Shown piece after piece: positions 24,359 through 32,604 of a stretch of DNA of 64,000 bases. How positions within the stretch are numbered: the stretch's first letter is position 1; each line of letters begins with the position of its first letter. The DNA is from Paracoccaceae bacterium (GTDB taxonomy: Bacteria; Pseudomonadota; Alphaproteobacteria; Rhodobacterales; Rhodobacteraceae). A program made the translations under genes and the position numbers. Where the stretch lies: NCBI GenBank assembly GCA_019911965.1, contig JAIOJF010000025.1:167720-231719 (forward strand), given 5' to 3'. Under the pieces are notes generated by a model. That model was not told where the DNA came from, did no database searches, and saw nothing but the letters and a program-made list of their open reading frames with translations.

Positions 24359-25220
24359 GGTCAATGCCGTGTTTGCAGCTTTGACCTTGGCGCGATCTGG
24401 TCTTTCGCTACTGAAAGCAAAAAGAGCGGTTGAAAAGATGTTGGCCCAAGGCGAGGTAGCGCTTATCCTGCCGCATGTTGAGTCAACAAAAAGCTTGGTC
24501 CGCTCGCTTAAGGACGCAGGAATTTCCGTTGCAATAGTCACGCCACCGCAACGATTGTCGGTAAAGGAATTGCGTACCCGTCTGCGACTGACTCAGGAGC
24601 AGTTTGCAGTCTACTACGGAGTAGACTTGCGCACGTTGCAGAACTACGAAAGCAATGTCAGGACGCCGGACCGTACTACGTTGGGGTATTTTCAGCGGAT
24701 TGAAGCGCAACCGAAAATAATGCAGGCACACAGGCTGTTGCACGGCAACCAAACGGCGGCATACCAGAGTGCTTCGGCCAGCAAGGCGCGAATTATTGGA
24801 TCAAACCCGAGTATTAAAGTTGCCAAATCGGCGGAATCTGATGTTAACTATTCAGGATATGGTTCAGTTGGCTCTCGGAGGTACAAGATGGCAGGCAAGT
24901 TCGAACTCTACAAGGACAAGGCGGGCGAGTTCCGGTTCCGGCTGAAGGCTGGCAATGGCGAGATCATTCTGGCCAGCGAGGGCTACAAGCGCCGCGCCAG
25001 CGCGATGAACGGCATTGAATCGGTCCGCCGCAATTCCGCGACCGAAGCGCGGTTCGAGAAGAAAACCACCAAGGCCGGCAACGAGATGTTCAATCTTAAG
25101 GCCACCAACGGTCAGGTTGTCGGCACCTCGGAAAGCTATTCCAGCGCCTCGGCCCGCGATAACGGCATCGCCTCGGTCATGAAGAACGCCCCGGACGCGC
25201 GGCTTGAAGACCTGACCTGA
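24243..25220 (+). CDS. HTH-domain protein running in frame into YegP-like sequence
   Basis: Open frame of 325 residues. Residues 1-103 are a basic helical N-terminus (LKARLERLGPVQVV, AKRAVEKMLAQGEVALI). Residues 104-155 form a XRE-type helix-turn-helix (VKELRTRLRLTQEQFAVYYG, then DLRTLQNYESNVRTPD). Residues about 165-215 are low-complexity, and residue 216 is the start Met of yegP, which has its own ribosome site. The HTH gene therefore has no stop of its own before yegP. Its part is AT-richer than yegP. Likely the HTH gene lost its 3' end on insertion or deletion, and the fusion may be an artefact of an open frame. Expression as one protein is unproven. Confidence 0.5.
   Translation: MKNSSLKARLERLGPVQVVSPNVSGSKEHVVIQARPDSEVNAVFAALTLARSGLSLLKAKRAVEKMLAQGEVALILPHVESTKSLVRSLKDAGISVAIVTPPQRLSVKELRTRLRLTQEQFAVYYGVDLRTLQNYESNVRTPDRTTLGYFQRIEAQPKIMQAHRLLHGNQTAAYQSASASKARIIGSNPSIKVAKSAESDVNYSGYGSVGSRRYKMAGKFELYKDKAGEFRFRLKAGNGEIILASEGYKRRASAMNGIESVRRNSATEARFEKKTTKAGNEMFNLKATNGQVVGTSESYSSASARDNGIASVMKNAPDARLEDLT
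24888..25220 (+). CDS. YegP family protein (two DUF1508 domains)
   Basis: Small cytoplasmic protein of unknown function, 110 residues, the same length as E. coli YegP. Two tandem DUF1508 units: FELYKDKAGEFRFRLKAGNG (first) and FEKKTTKAGNEMFNLKATNG (second), each followed by a Ser/Ala-rich helix with NGIESV or NGIASV. ATG 24888 has a strong GGAGG 7-8 bases upstream, and the GC-rich codon use of the host begins here. It should be treated as a gene of its own although the upstream frame is open into it. Confidence 0.85.
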   Translation: MAGKFELYKDKAGEFRFRLKAGNGEIILASEGYKRRASAMNGIESVRRNSATEARFEKKTTKAGNEMFNLKATNGQVVGTSESYSSASARDNGIASVMKNAPDARLEDLT

Positions 25221-25302
25221 GAACGCCGGACGGCCCGGTTCGCTCGGCGGGAAACCGGGACTGGAGGCGGCGTCTTAGCGTAATCAGAATCAGCCTGATG
25301 AA

Positions 25303-25336
25303 CGCGCCTCGTTTTCAACGTCGAAAACGGGGCGCG
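25303..25336. terminator. bidirectional hairpin between yegP and asd
   Basis: A 14-bp stem, CGCGCCTCGTTTTC (25303-25316) with GAAAACGGGGCGCG (25323-25336), one G-T wobble and a 6-base loop. The two genes converge here. No clear T-run, so it may be a weak terminator. A second stem CCCGGTT / AACCGGG (25234-25259) lies just after the yegP stop. Confidence 0.5.
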
Positions 25337-25392
25337 CGATTCCTGCTGATGTCCCGCGCCCCGACCGGACCGGGATGACTGCGATATGCTAA

Positions 25393-26415
25393 TCAGCCCT
25401 TTTTCAGCACCTTGTTGCCCAGCACTTCGGCGATCTGCACCGCGTTCAGGGCAGCACCCTTGCGCAGGTTGTCGGACACGCACCACAGGTTGATACCGTT
25501 GTCGATGGTCGGGTCCTGGCGGATGCGGCTGACATAGGTGGCATAATCGCCGACGCATTCGACGGGCGTGATGTAGCCACCCGGCTCGCGCTTGTCGATC
25601 ACCATCACTCCCGGTGCCTGGCGCAGGATTTCGCGGGCTTCTTCCTCGTCCAGAAAATCCTCGAACTCGATATTGATCGCTTCGGAATGGCCAACAAACA
25701 CCGGCACCCGCACGCAGGTCGCGGTGACCTTGATCGCGGGATCGACGATTTTCTTGGTCTCGGCGACCATTTTCCATTCTTCCTTGGTCTGGCCGTCTTC
25801 CATGAACACGTCGATATGCGGGATCACGTTGAAGGCGATCTGCTTGGGATAGACCGACGGCGCAACTTCCTGGCCCGGCACATACATGCCCTTGGTCTGG
25901 TTCCACAATTCATCAATCGCCGCCTTGCCGGTGCCGGAGACGGATTGATAGGTCGACACCACCACCCGCTTGATCCGGGCGCGGTCATGCAACGGTTTCA
26001 GCGCTACCACCATCTGCGCGGTCGAACAATTCGGGTTGGCGATGATGTTCTTCTTGGCATAGCCGAAAATCGCATCGGCGTTGACTTCCGGCACGATCAG
26101 GGGAACGTCCGCGTCGTAGCGGTAGAGCGACGAATTGTCGATCACGATGCAACCGGCCTTGGCAGCCCTCGGGGCGTATTGCTTGGTCGCGGTCGAACCG
26201 ACAGCGAACAGCGCGATGTCCCAGCCGGTGAAATCGAAGGTGTCCAGGTCCTGGGTTTTCAGGGTGCGGTCGCCGAAGCTGCATTCGGTTCCCATGGATT
26301 TGCGCGATGCAAGCACCGCGATCTCGTCCACCGGGAACTGGCGCTCGGCCAGGATGTTCAGCATTTCGCGGCCCACATTGCCCGTGGCGCCCGCGACGAC
26401 AACTCGATAACCCAT
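25393..26415 (-). CDS. asd: aspartate-semialdehyde dehydrogenase
   Basis: Converts L-aspartyl-4-phosphate to aspartate semialdehyde with NADPH; the branch point to lysine/DAP, threonine and methionine. 340 residues. The start at 26415 follows CAGGAGATTGAA and gives MGYRVVVAGATGNVGREML with the dinucleotide-binding motif. The catalytic Cys is C130 in IIANPNCSTAQ. The substrate/His region reads RVPVFVGHSEAINIEFE. With dapD and dapE it gives the window three steps of DAP synthesis. It converges on yegP. Confidence 0.97.
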   Translation of the reverse strand: MGYRVVVAGATGNVGREMLNILAERQFPVDEIAVLASRKSMGTECSFGDRTLKTQDLDTFDFTGWDIALFAVGSTATKQYAPRAAKAGCIVIDNSSLYRYDADVPLIVPEVNADAIFGYAKKNIIANPNCSTAQMVVALKPLHDRARIKRVVVSTYQSVSGTGKAAIDELWNQTKGMYVPGQEVAPSVYPKQIAFNVIPHIDVFMEDGQTKEEWKMVAETKKIVDPAIKVTATCVRVPVFVGHSEAINIEFEDFLDEEEAREILRQAPGVMVIDKREPGGYITPVECVGDYATYVSRIRQDPTIDNGINLWCVSDNLRKGAALNAVQIAEVLGNKVLKKG

Positions 26416-26485
26416 TTCAATCTCCTGGGCATTAGGTTCCGGACGGCGCGTCTTAGCGCGAAACCCGCAGGATAGAAAAGGGAAA

Positions 26486-27373
26486 TCAGGCGCTCTGGCG
26501 CATGGCGGGCATCGGATAGCGGTTTGCCAGCGTCTGCTGCACCGCCCGCCAGACCGGCTGACCGGCGAATTCGGCGCGGTGGCGTGGCATCTGGCCAGCC
26601 AGAATTGCCAGCCTTGTTTCAAACGGCACATGCGGGAAACTGTCGATCAGGGTCTGTTCCAGCGGCGCTGTGTCGCGGCTCTGGAATTCCCAGGTCAGCG
26701 CCAGAAGCGGCGTGGCATCGGCATGGCGGTCAACCCGGCCCTGCCAGTGGTAAATCTCGCCGGTCCAGATCAGCACGTCACCGGCCTGTGCGGTCAGGGC
26801 ACGAATCCCCGGCAGGCTGGCATCGGCGCGCGCCAGTCTGCCGTAATTGCGGTCCTGCCCGGCGGGCACGACATAGACGCAGCCATTGGCCGGGGTGGCA
26901 TCGGTGACCGGCAGCCAGATTGTCAGGTTCTTCGGTGTGCCATCCGCGAACACCCCGCAACCACCGCGCCGCCGCTGTGCGCCGGTGCCGGGCGCGCCGT
27001 GGCTGGCCCAGAAATTCGGCACCAGCGCCGCCTTGCCGTCGAACAGGCTGTCCAGCACGCCATCCAGCCCGGCCAGCATGTCCCAGACCTCGTCATAGAC
27101 CCCGACAAAGGCCGAGGGCAGGCCGGCAGCCACGATCCGCCGCATCCCCGCCGCGATATCGGGCAGCGCATCGCCAAGGCCGGGCTGCGCCAGATGCAAG
27201 AAACCGTCATTGACCAGCCGCATCCGGTCCGCCCCGGTATCCGGGCGGCGGGGCAGGATCCGGCGTGGCCCGCTGTCGGAAATCGTCAGGTCAGGGACCA
27301 GCCGCCGCCAGAATTCCGGGCTTTGCGCGGCAATGGCGATACCCTGGGGCAGTTTGCGTTTCTTCAGCAGCAT
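26486..27373 (-). CDS. phytanoyl-CoA dioxygenase (PhyH)-like protein
   Basis: Probable Fe(II)/2-oxoglutarate oxygenase, 295 residues; substrate unknown. The C-terminal half shows the PhyH pattern: LTIWLPVTDATPANGCVYVVPAGQ, then QAGDVLIWTGEIYHWQGRV with a likely distal metal His, then LALTWEFQS. The proximal metal pair is not certain; an H in FWASHGAPG is a candidate. GGAG lies before the ATG. The 270-base gap on its upstream side holds a CCCAAT-CTT-ATTGGG hairpin (27415-27429) and no gene I can support. Confidence 0.65.
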   Translation of the reverse strand: MLLKKRKLPQGIAIAAQSPEFWRRLVPDLTISDSGPRRILPRRPDTGADRMRLVNDGFLHLAQPGLGDALPDIAAGMRRIVAAGLPSAFVGVYDEVWDMLAGLDGVLDSLFDGKAALVPNFWASHGAPGTGAQRRRGGCGVFADGTPKNLTIWLPVTDATPANGCVYVVPAGQDRNYGRLARADASLPGIRALTAQAGDVLIWTGEIYHWQGRVDRHADATPLLALTWEFQSRDTAPLEQTLIDSFPHVPFETRLAILAGQMPRHRAEFAGQPVWRAVQQTLANRYPMPAMRQSA

Positions 27374-27643
27374 GGCGATTCTCCGACCTCCCCGCAGGCG
27401 ACCTCGGATAAGTCCCCAATCTTATTGGGATCGGCCTGCGCGGGTTTGTATAATGCATCACCGGCATAGCGTTAACCCTGTGCAGAAGTCAAATTTCCGC
27501 CCGAAAACTGACTGATTTCAATGGTTTCCGGCATGATGCGGCCAAGATGCCAGGTGGTATTGGCGACAATGGCACCGCACTGGCCTCATTGTCGGCCAGA
27601 CGGCGCAAATCGGTGGAAAGTGCGGCGACGAATCGCCTGACGG

Positions 27644-28792
27644 TCAGATCGCAGCCTCGAACAATGCGCGCATATTCGCCGGTGTCAGCGGCACCGGGTT
27701 GCCGGCGGCGCTCGGGTCCTCCAGCGCCATGCGGGTCAGATCGTCGATCCGGTCGCGCCCGACTCCCAGCTCCGACAGGCGCTCCGGCACCGACATGCCC
27801 GAGCGCAAGAGGTGGATGAAATCCATGAAGCCGTCGAAGCCGTCCTTGATCCCGAGATATTCCGCGGCCCAGACGATCCGGTTCTCGATCACTGGCCGGT
27901 TCAGTTCCAGCACATAGGGCATCACCACCGCGTTGGTCATGCCGTGATGGGTGTTGTAGATCGCGCCGACCGGATGCGCCATCGCGTGCATCGCACCAAG
28001 GCCCTTCTGGAACGCCACCGCCCCCATCATCGCCGCCGCCAGCACGTTGGAGCGCGCCAGCAGATCGCGGCCATCGGTGTAGCACAGCGGCAGCCATTCG
28101 CGCACCAGCCGCATGCCTTCCAGCGCGATGCCCTGGCTCATCGGGTGGAAATTCGGGGAACAATAGGCCTCGAGACAATGCGCCAGCGCGTCCATGCCGG
28201 TGCCGACGGTGATTGCCTTGGGCATGCCGATGGTCAGTTCGGGATCGCCGATCACCACAGATGGCAGGATTTTCGGGTGGAAGATGATCTTCTTCACATG
28301 GGTTTCGGAGTTGGTCAGCACCCCGGCACGCCCGACCTCGGAACCGGTTCCGGCGGTGGTCGGCACCGCGACGATCGGGGCGATGGCAGCGGCATCGGCG
28401 CGGGTCCACCAATCGCCGATATCCTCGAAATCCCAGACCGGGCGGGTCTGACCGGCCATGAAGGCGATCAGCTTGCCAAGGTCAAGCCCCGAGCCGCCGC
28501 CGAACGCCACCACGCCGTCATGGCCGCCATCGCGGTAGGCGCGGATACCGGCGGCGAGGTTGATCTCGTTCGGATTGGGATCGACATCAGCGAACAGCCC
28601 CCGCCCGAGGCCGCCTTCGTCCAGCATGTCCAGCGCGCCTTTGGTGATCGGCAGCGTTGCAAGGCCGCGATCCGTGACCAGCAGCGGGCGCGACATGCCG
28701 GCGGCGCGGCAGGCATCCGCCAGTTCCCGGATGCGCCCGGCCCCGAAGCGGATCGCGGTCGGGTAGGACCAGTTGGCGGTTGGTACATTCAT
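27644..28792 (-). CDS. iron-containing alcohol dehydrogenase
   Basis: Group III NAD-dependent alcohol dehydrogenase, 382 residues, cytoplasmic. GGGSGLDLGK is the NAD-binding motif. Metal-ligand regions are MDALAHCLEAYCSPNFHPM (Asp, His) and GAMHAMAHPVGAIYNTHHG (two His sites). The start at 28792 gives MNVPTANWSYPTAIRFG, typical for the family. The substrate is unknown. It follows the amidase on the same strand with a 69-base gap. Confidence 0.9.
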   Translation of the reverse strand: MNVPTANWSYPTAIRFGAGRIRELADACRAAGMSRPLLVTDRGLATLPITKGALDMLDEGGLGRGLFADVDPNPNEINLAAGIRAYRDGGHDGVVAFGGGSGLDLGKLIAFMAGQTRPVWDFEDIGDWWTRADAAAIAPIVAVPTTAGTGSEVGRAGVLTNSETHVKKIIFHPKILPSVVIGDPELTIGMPKAITVGTGMDALAHCLEAYCSPNFHPMSQGIALEGMRLVREWLPLCYTDGRDLLARSNVLAAAMMGAVAFQKGLGAMHAMAHPVGAIYNTHHGMTNAVVMPYVLELNRPVIENRIVWAAEYLGIKDGFDGFMDFIHLLRSGMSVPERLSELGVGRDRIDDLTRMALEDPSAAGNPVPLTPANMRALFEAAI

Positions 28793-28861
28793 CTGTCGGT
28801 CCCCATGTCGAATTGCGCCCGCCCTTGTAGCCAAAGGGATGGCATTGGCAATACCGTCCTG

Positions 28862-30325
28862 TCAGGCGGGTTGATGCCACAGCCCGCCACGATCAATCAG
28901 CGCCTGTTGCTGCGCCATCCAGGGCTGGCTGCGCTCGATCTCGGCAGACAGCGACATCAGCCTTGTATCCTGACCGAACGCCATCGCGAGATGCACGCCG
29001 ATGGGCAGATCATCCACCGTCCAGTGCAGCGGCAGGGAAACGCAAGGCTGGCCCGAGGCGTTGAACAGGGCGGTGAAGGGGGAATATTCGAACACGCTGC
29101 CCGGGCCGTTGCGATAGGCCACGAAATCCTCGAAATCCGGCTTGAACCGCCCGATGCGGGCTGGCGGTTCGGCCAGCGTCGGGGTGATCAGCACGTCGCA
29201 ATCAAGGAAAATCCCCGCCATCCGCCGCCCGAAGGCATGCACCTCGTTCACCGCTGCCAGGTAATCCGCCCCCGACAGGGTGGCGGCATAGGCGATGGCC
29301 CCGCGCGTCACGCCTTCGACCGTCGCGGGGTCCAGCGGACGGCCGGCCAGCTTGGTGTTGACCGACAGCGCCGTGCCGCAGGCGACCACCTTTGTCCAGG
29401 CCAGCATCAGCGCCTCGACGCCCAGATCGCGCTGGCGGTATTCCGCGACATCGTGGCCAAGATCGGCCAGCAGCGCGGCGGTTTGCTCGACCGCCAATGC
29501 GCAGTCGGGATGCACCCTGGTGCCGGTCAGGGTGTGGGTTGAATAGCGCACCTTCAATTGCCCCGGTGCGCGGTCCATCGCGCCGCCAAAGGTGCCGTCC
29601 AGCGGCGGCGGCCAATAGGGCGCGCCCAGGTCGGGGCCTTCGGTGGCGTCCAGCAGCGCGGCGGTATCGCGCAGGCTGCGGGTCAGGAAACCGTCCAGCG
29701 CCATGCCCGCCCAGCCCTCGCCCGAGGCCGGGCCATCCGGCAGGCGCGCCCGCGTCGGCTTGAAGCCCACCAGCCCGCAGGAGGCCGCCGGTATCCGCAC
29801 CGATCCGCCCCCGTCCGAGCCATGCGCCACCGGCACGATCCCCGCCGCCACCGCCGCGCCCGAGCCACCGGACGATCCGCCGGAGGTGTGATCGAGGTTC
29901 CAGGGATTGCGCGTCGGCCCGCCATAGACCTGCGATTCGGTCACCGGCCCGACCCCCAGTTCCGGCGAGGTGGTGCGCGCGAAGGTCACCAGCCCGGTTT
30001 GCCGCATCCTGAGGAAAATCTCGGAATCATAGCTCCAGCGCATGTCGGCGAACAGTTTCGAGCCGTTATTGGTGGGAAAATCCACCGCTTCGGCCCCGAG
30101 GTCCTTCAACAGGAACGGCACGCCCTTGAACGGCCCGTCCGGCAGGCCGTCGCGGATGGATTTTCGCGCCACGTCTTCGGCCAGATGCACGATGGCGTTC
30201 AGGCTGGGGTTCAGCGCTTCGGTGCGGGCCAGCGCGATATCCAGCAATTCATCGGCGCTGGTCTCGCCCGAGGCCACCAGCGCCGCCAGCCCGGTTGCAT
30301 CGTGTTTGCCGTAATCGCTGTGCAT
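28862..30325 (-). CDS. amidase (amidase signature family)
   Basis: Cytoplasmic Ser-cisSer-Lys hydrolase of 487 residues. The catalytic Lys is in [13 protein letters not shown]. The Gly/Ser-rich signature is [17 protein letters not shown], and the nucleophile Ser lies in [23 protein letters not shown]. The start at 30325 has AGGAGGGCAGG upstream; a much longer frame exists but has no family-like sequence before this Met. Related enzymes act on many amides, so the substrate is open. It diverges from the EF-G-like gene. Confidence 0.9.
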   Translation of the reverse strand: MHSDYGKHDATGLAALVASGETSADELLDIALARTEALNPSLNAIVHLAEDVARKSIRDGLPDGPFKGVPFLLKDLGAEAVDFPTNNGSKLFADMRWSYDSEIFLRMRQTGLVTFARTTSPELGVGPVTESQVYGGPTRNPWNLDHTSGGSSGGSGAAVAAGIVPVAHGSDGGGSVRIPAASCGLVGFKPTRARLPDGPASGEGWAGMALDGFLTRSLRDTAALLDATEGPDLGAPYWPPPLDGTFGGAMDRAPGQLKVRYSTHTLTGTRVHPDCALAVEQTAALLADLGHDVAEYRQRDLGVEALMLAWTKVVACGTALSVNTKLAGRPLDPATVEGVTRGAIAYAATLSGADYLAAVNEVHAFGRRMAGIFLDCDVLITPTLAEPPARIGRFKPDFEDFVAYRNGPGSVFEYSPFTALFNASGQPCVSLPLHWTVDDLPIGVHLAMAFGQDTRLMSLSAEIERSQPWMAQQQALIDRGGLWHQPA

Positions 30326-30543
30326 TTCCTGCCCTCCTGCCTGTTGATCGCATGGTCGCGCAAACCGGCCCGACAGACCAGAGGAAATCGCCCCCGCCAA
30401 CGCGCGTCGCAGTTGTTGCGGCAATCGGGCAAGGCGACTAACGTGGTCTGGACGCCTGTTCCCGGAGACATGTCCGGAAATGCCATCAAGCCGCCGGGTG
30501 CAGCCCAGCCACCGGCCGGAAATTGCAAAAGAAAGAGTCGCCC

Positions 30544-32553
30544 ATGACCGTTTCCACCCCCCACACTCCCCGCACGGCCCTGATCTGCGGCCCTTATCTG
30601 TCCGGCAAGTCGTCGCTGATGGAGGCGCTGCTGGCCGAGGCCGGTGCCCTGCAGCGCCACGGCAGCGGCGGGCTGACGCTGGCCGATGCCTCGCCCGAGG
30701 CAAAAGCGCATGGTATGTCGACGGAAATGAACGTCGCCACGGCGGATTACCTTGGCGAAAGCTGGACCTTCATTGATTGTCCCGGCTCGGTCGATCTGAT
30801 GCAGGAAACCCGCAGCGCGCTGGCGGCTGTGGATATCGCGGTGGTGGTGGTGGAACCCGAGGCCGACAAGGCGGTGTCGCTGGCATCCTATCTGCGCCTG
30901 CTGGAAGACGCGGATGTGCCCCATATCGTTTTCATCAACAAGTTCGACAAGAAGAACGTCGAATTGCGCGGGCTGATGGAGGCGTTCCAGGGGGCCTCGT
31001 CCAAACCGCTGGTGCTGCGCGAAATTCCCATCCGCGATGGCGAGGACGTGACCGGCCATGTCGATCTGGTCTCCGAACGCGCCTTTCACTGGGAAGAGAA
31101 CAAGGCCTCCAGCCTGATGGCGATGCCCAAGACCGTGCTGGAACGCGAGGCCGAGGCGCGCACCGAAATGGTCGAGCATCTGGCCGATTTCGACGACGGA
31201 TTGCTGGAAAAGCTGCTGGAGGATGTGCAGCCCTCGACCGACGAGATCTACGCCAACCTGGCCAAAGACCTGTCAACCAACCTGGTGGTGCCGGTGTTTT
31301 TCGGATCGGCGGCGCAAGGCCACGGCGTGCGCCGCCTGATGAAGGCGCTGCGCCATGAAAGCCCGGACGTGCGGGTTACCGCAGCGCGCCAGGGCATTGC
31401 CGGGGACAAAACGCATGTGAAGATATTCAAGACGGTTCATGCCGGTCATGCCGGCAAGGTCTCGATCGGGCGGGTTTTGTCCGGCAGCATCGCCAGCGGC
31501 GATCTGCTGAACGGCGAACGTCCCGCCGGGCTGAACCGGTTGTTCGGCAAGAAGATGGATGCGGTGCAGACGGCGGAGGCGGGCGATGTGATCGGGTTTA
31601 CCAAGCTTGACGGCGTGTCTACCGGCGATCTTCTGACCGCCGATGGCCGCAGCCCGGACACCGGCATCGGTGCCGCGATGCCGCCCCTTTATGCGCTGGC
31701 GATCCACACCGCCAATCGCGGCGACGATGTGAAACTGCCCGACAACCTGAAGAAGGTGATCGAGGAGGACCCCTCGCTCAGCGCCGATTTCGATGAATTG
31801 AGCGGCGAGCAGGTGCTGCGGGGCCAGGGCGACATGCATCTGCGCCTGTGCCTTGAGCGTTTGCAGAACCGCTCGGGCCTGCAGGTCGAATCCGCACCGC
31901 CCACCGTGGCCTTCCGCGAGACCATCCGCAAGAAGGTGGACAAGCGCGTCCGCCACAAGAAGCAGAGCGGCGGGCATGGCGAGTTCGGCGAGGTGCATAT
32001 CGCCGTCGGCCCAAGGGCGCGCGGCGACGGGTTCCAGTTCAACGATGCGATCCACGGCGGCGTGGTGCCGAAACAGTTCATCCCGGCGGTGCAATACGGC
32101 GTGGAAGAGGCGATGGCCAAGGGCCCGCTGGGCTTTCCGGTGGTCGATGTCGAGGTGACGTTGCAGGACGGCAAGTTCCACAGCGTCGATTCCTCGGAAA
32201 TGGCGTTCCGCAAGGCCGGGTCGCAGGCGATGCGCGATTGCCTGACCGATGCCGGGCCGGTGCTGCTGGAGCCGATCAACCGGGTAAACATTCTGGTCCC
32301 CGAGGCGTTCCTGGCCAGCATCCAGAAGATCGTGCTGGGCCGGCGCGGGCAGATTTTCGGCTTCGAGACCCGCGAAGGCTGGGACGGCTGGAGCGATGTC
32401 GCCTGCCAGATGCCGGCGGTCGAGATGCAGGACCTGATCACCGAAATCCGCTCGGTCACGATGGGGGTCGGCCAGTTCGAGGCCAGCTTCGACCATTTGC
32501 AGGAAATCGCGCTGAAGGAATACGAACGCATCACCGGCGGCAAGGCGGAGTGA
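30544..32553 (+). CDS. elongation factor G-like GTPase (paralogue of FusA)
   Basis: Translation-factor-type GTPase, 669 residues, slightly shorter than FusA (about 700). G1 is GPYLSGKS (16-23), G3 DCPG (78-81), G4 NKFD (132-135). Switch I lacks the RGITI sequence of true EF-G and reads GMSTEMNVATADY. Domain II (about 280-360), domain III, domain IV (HKKQSGGHGEFGEVHIAVGP) and domain V are all present. It stands alone, not in a str operon with rpsL, rpsG and tuf, so it is a second EF-G-type factor; its role in translation or recycling is not known. Confidence 0.85.
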   Translation: MTVSTPHTPRTALICGPYLSGKSSLMEALLAEAGALQRHGSGGLTLADASPEAKAHGMSTEMNVATADYLGESWTFIDCPGSVDLMQETRSALAAVDIAVVVVEPEADKAVSLASYLRLLEDADVPHIVFINKFDKKNVELRGLMEAFQGASSKPLVLREIPIRDGEDVTGHVDLVSERAFHWEENKASSLMAMPKTVLEREAEARTEMVEHLADFDDGLLEKLLEDVQPSTDEIYANLAKDLSTNLVVPVFFGSAAQGHGVRRLMKALRHESPDVRVTAARQGIAGDKTHVKIFKTVHAGHAGKVSIGRVLSGSIASGDLLNGERPAGLNRLFGKKMDAVQTAEAGDVIGFTKLDGVSTGDLLTADGRSPDTGIGAAMPPLYALAIHTANRGDDVKLPDNLKKVIEEDPSLSADFDELSGEQVLRGQGDMHLRLCLERLQNRSGLQVESAPPTVAFRETIRKKVDKRVRHKKQSGGHGEFGEVHIAVGPRARGDGFQFNDAIHGGVVPKQFIPAVQYGVEEAMAKGPLGFPVVDVEVTLQDGKFHSVDSSEMAFRKAGSQAMRDCLTDAGPVLLEPINRVNILVPEAFLASIQKIVLGRRGQIFGFETREGWDGWSDVACQMPAVEMQDLITEIRSVTMGVGQFEASFDHLQEIALKEYERITGGKAE

Positions 32554-32567
32554 TCGAAGGTTCAGGC

Positions 32568-32602
32568 CGAACCCCCGCCAGCAAGGACGGGGGCAGGGTT
32601 CG
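32568..32602. terminator. hairpin between convergent EF-G-like and aminotransferase genes
   Basis: Outer stem CGAACCC (32568-32574) with GGGTTCG (32596-32602), plus extra internal C/G pairing, followed by CTTT on the plus strand. It sits in the 51-base convergent gap. Confidence 0.5.
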
Positions 32603-32604
32603 CT

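Noticed and set aside
25269-26459. Shared 11-mer GCGTCTTAGCG on both sides of asd (25269-25279 and 26449-26459)
   Set aside because: An 11-base match within 64 kb is expected by chance, and the flanking bases differ, so it is not taken as a target-site duplication.
27449-27454. TATAAT sequence in the PhyH upstream gap
   Set aside because: No -35 at 15-19 bases on the plus strand and no plus-strand gene follows. Probably chance.
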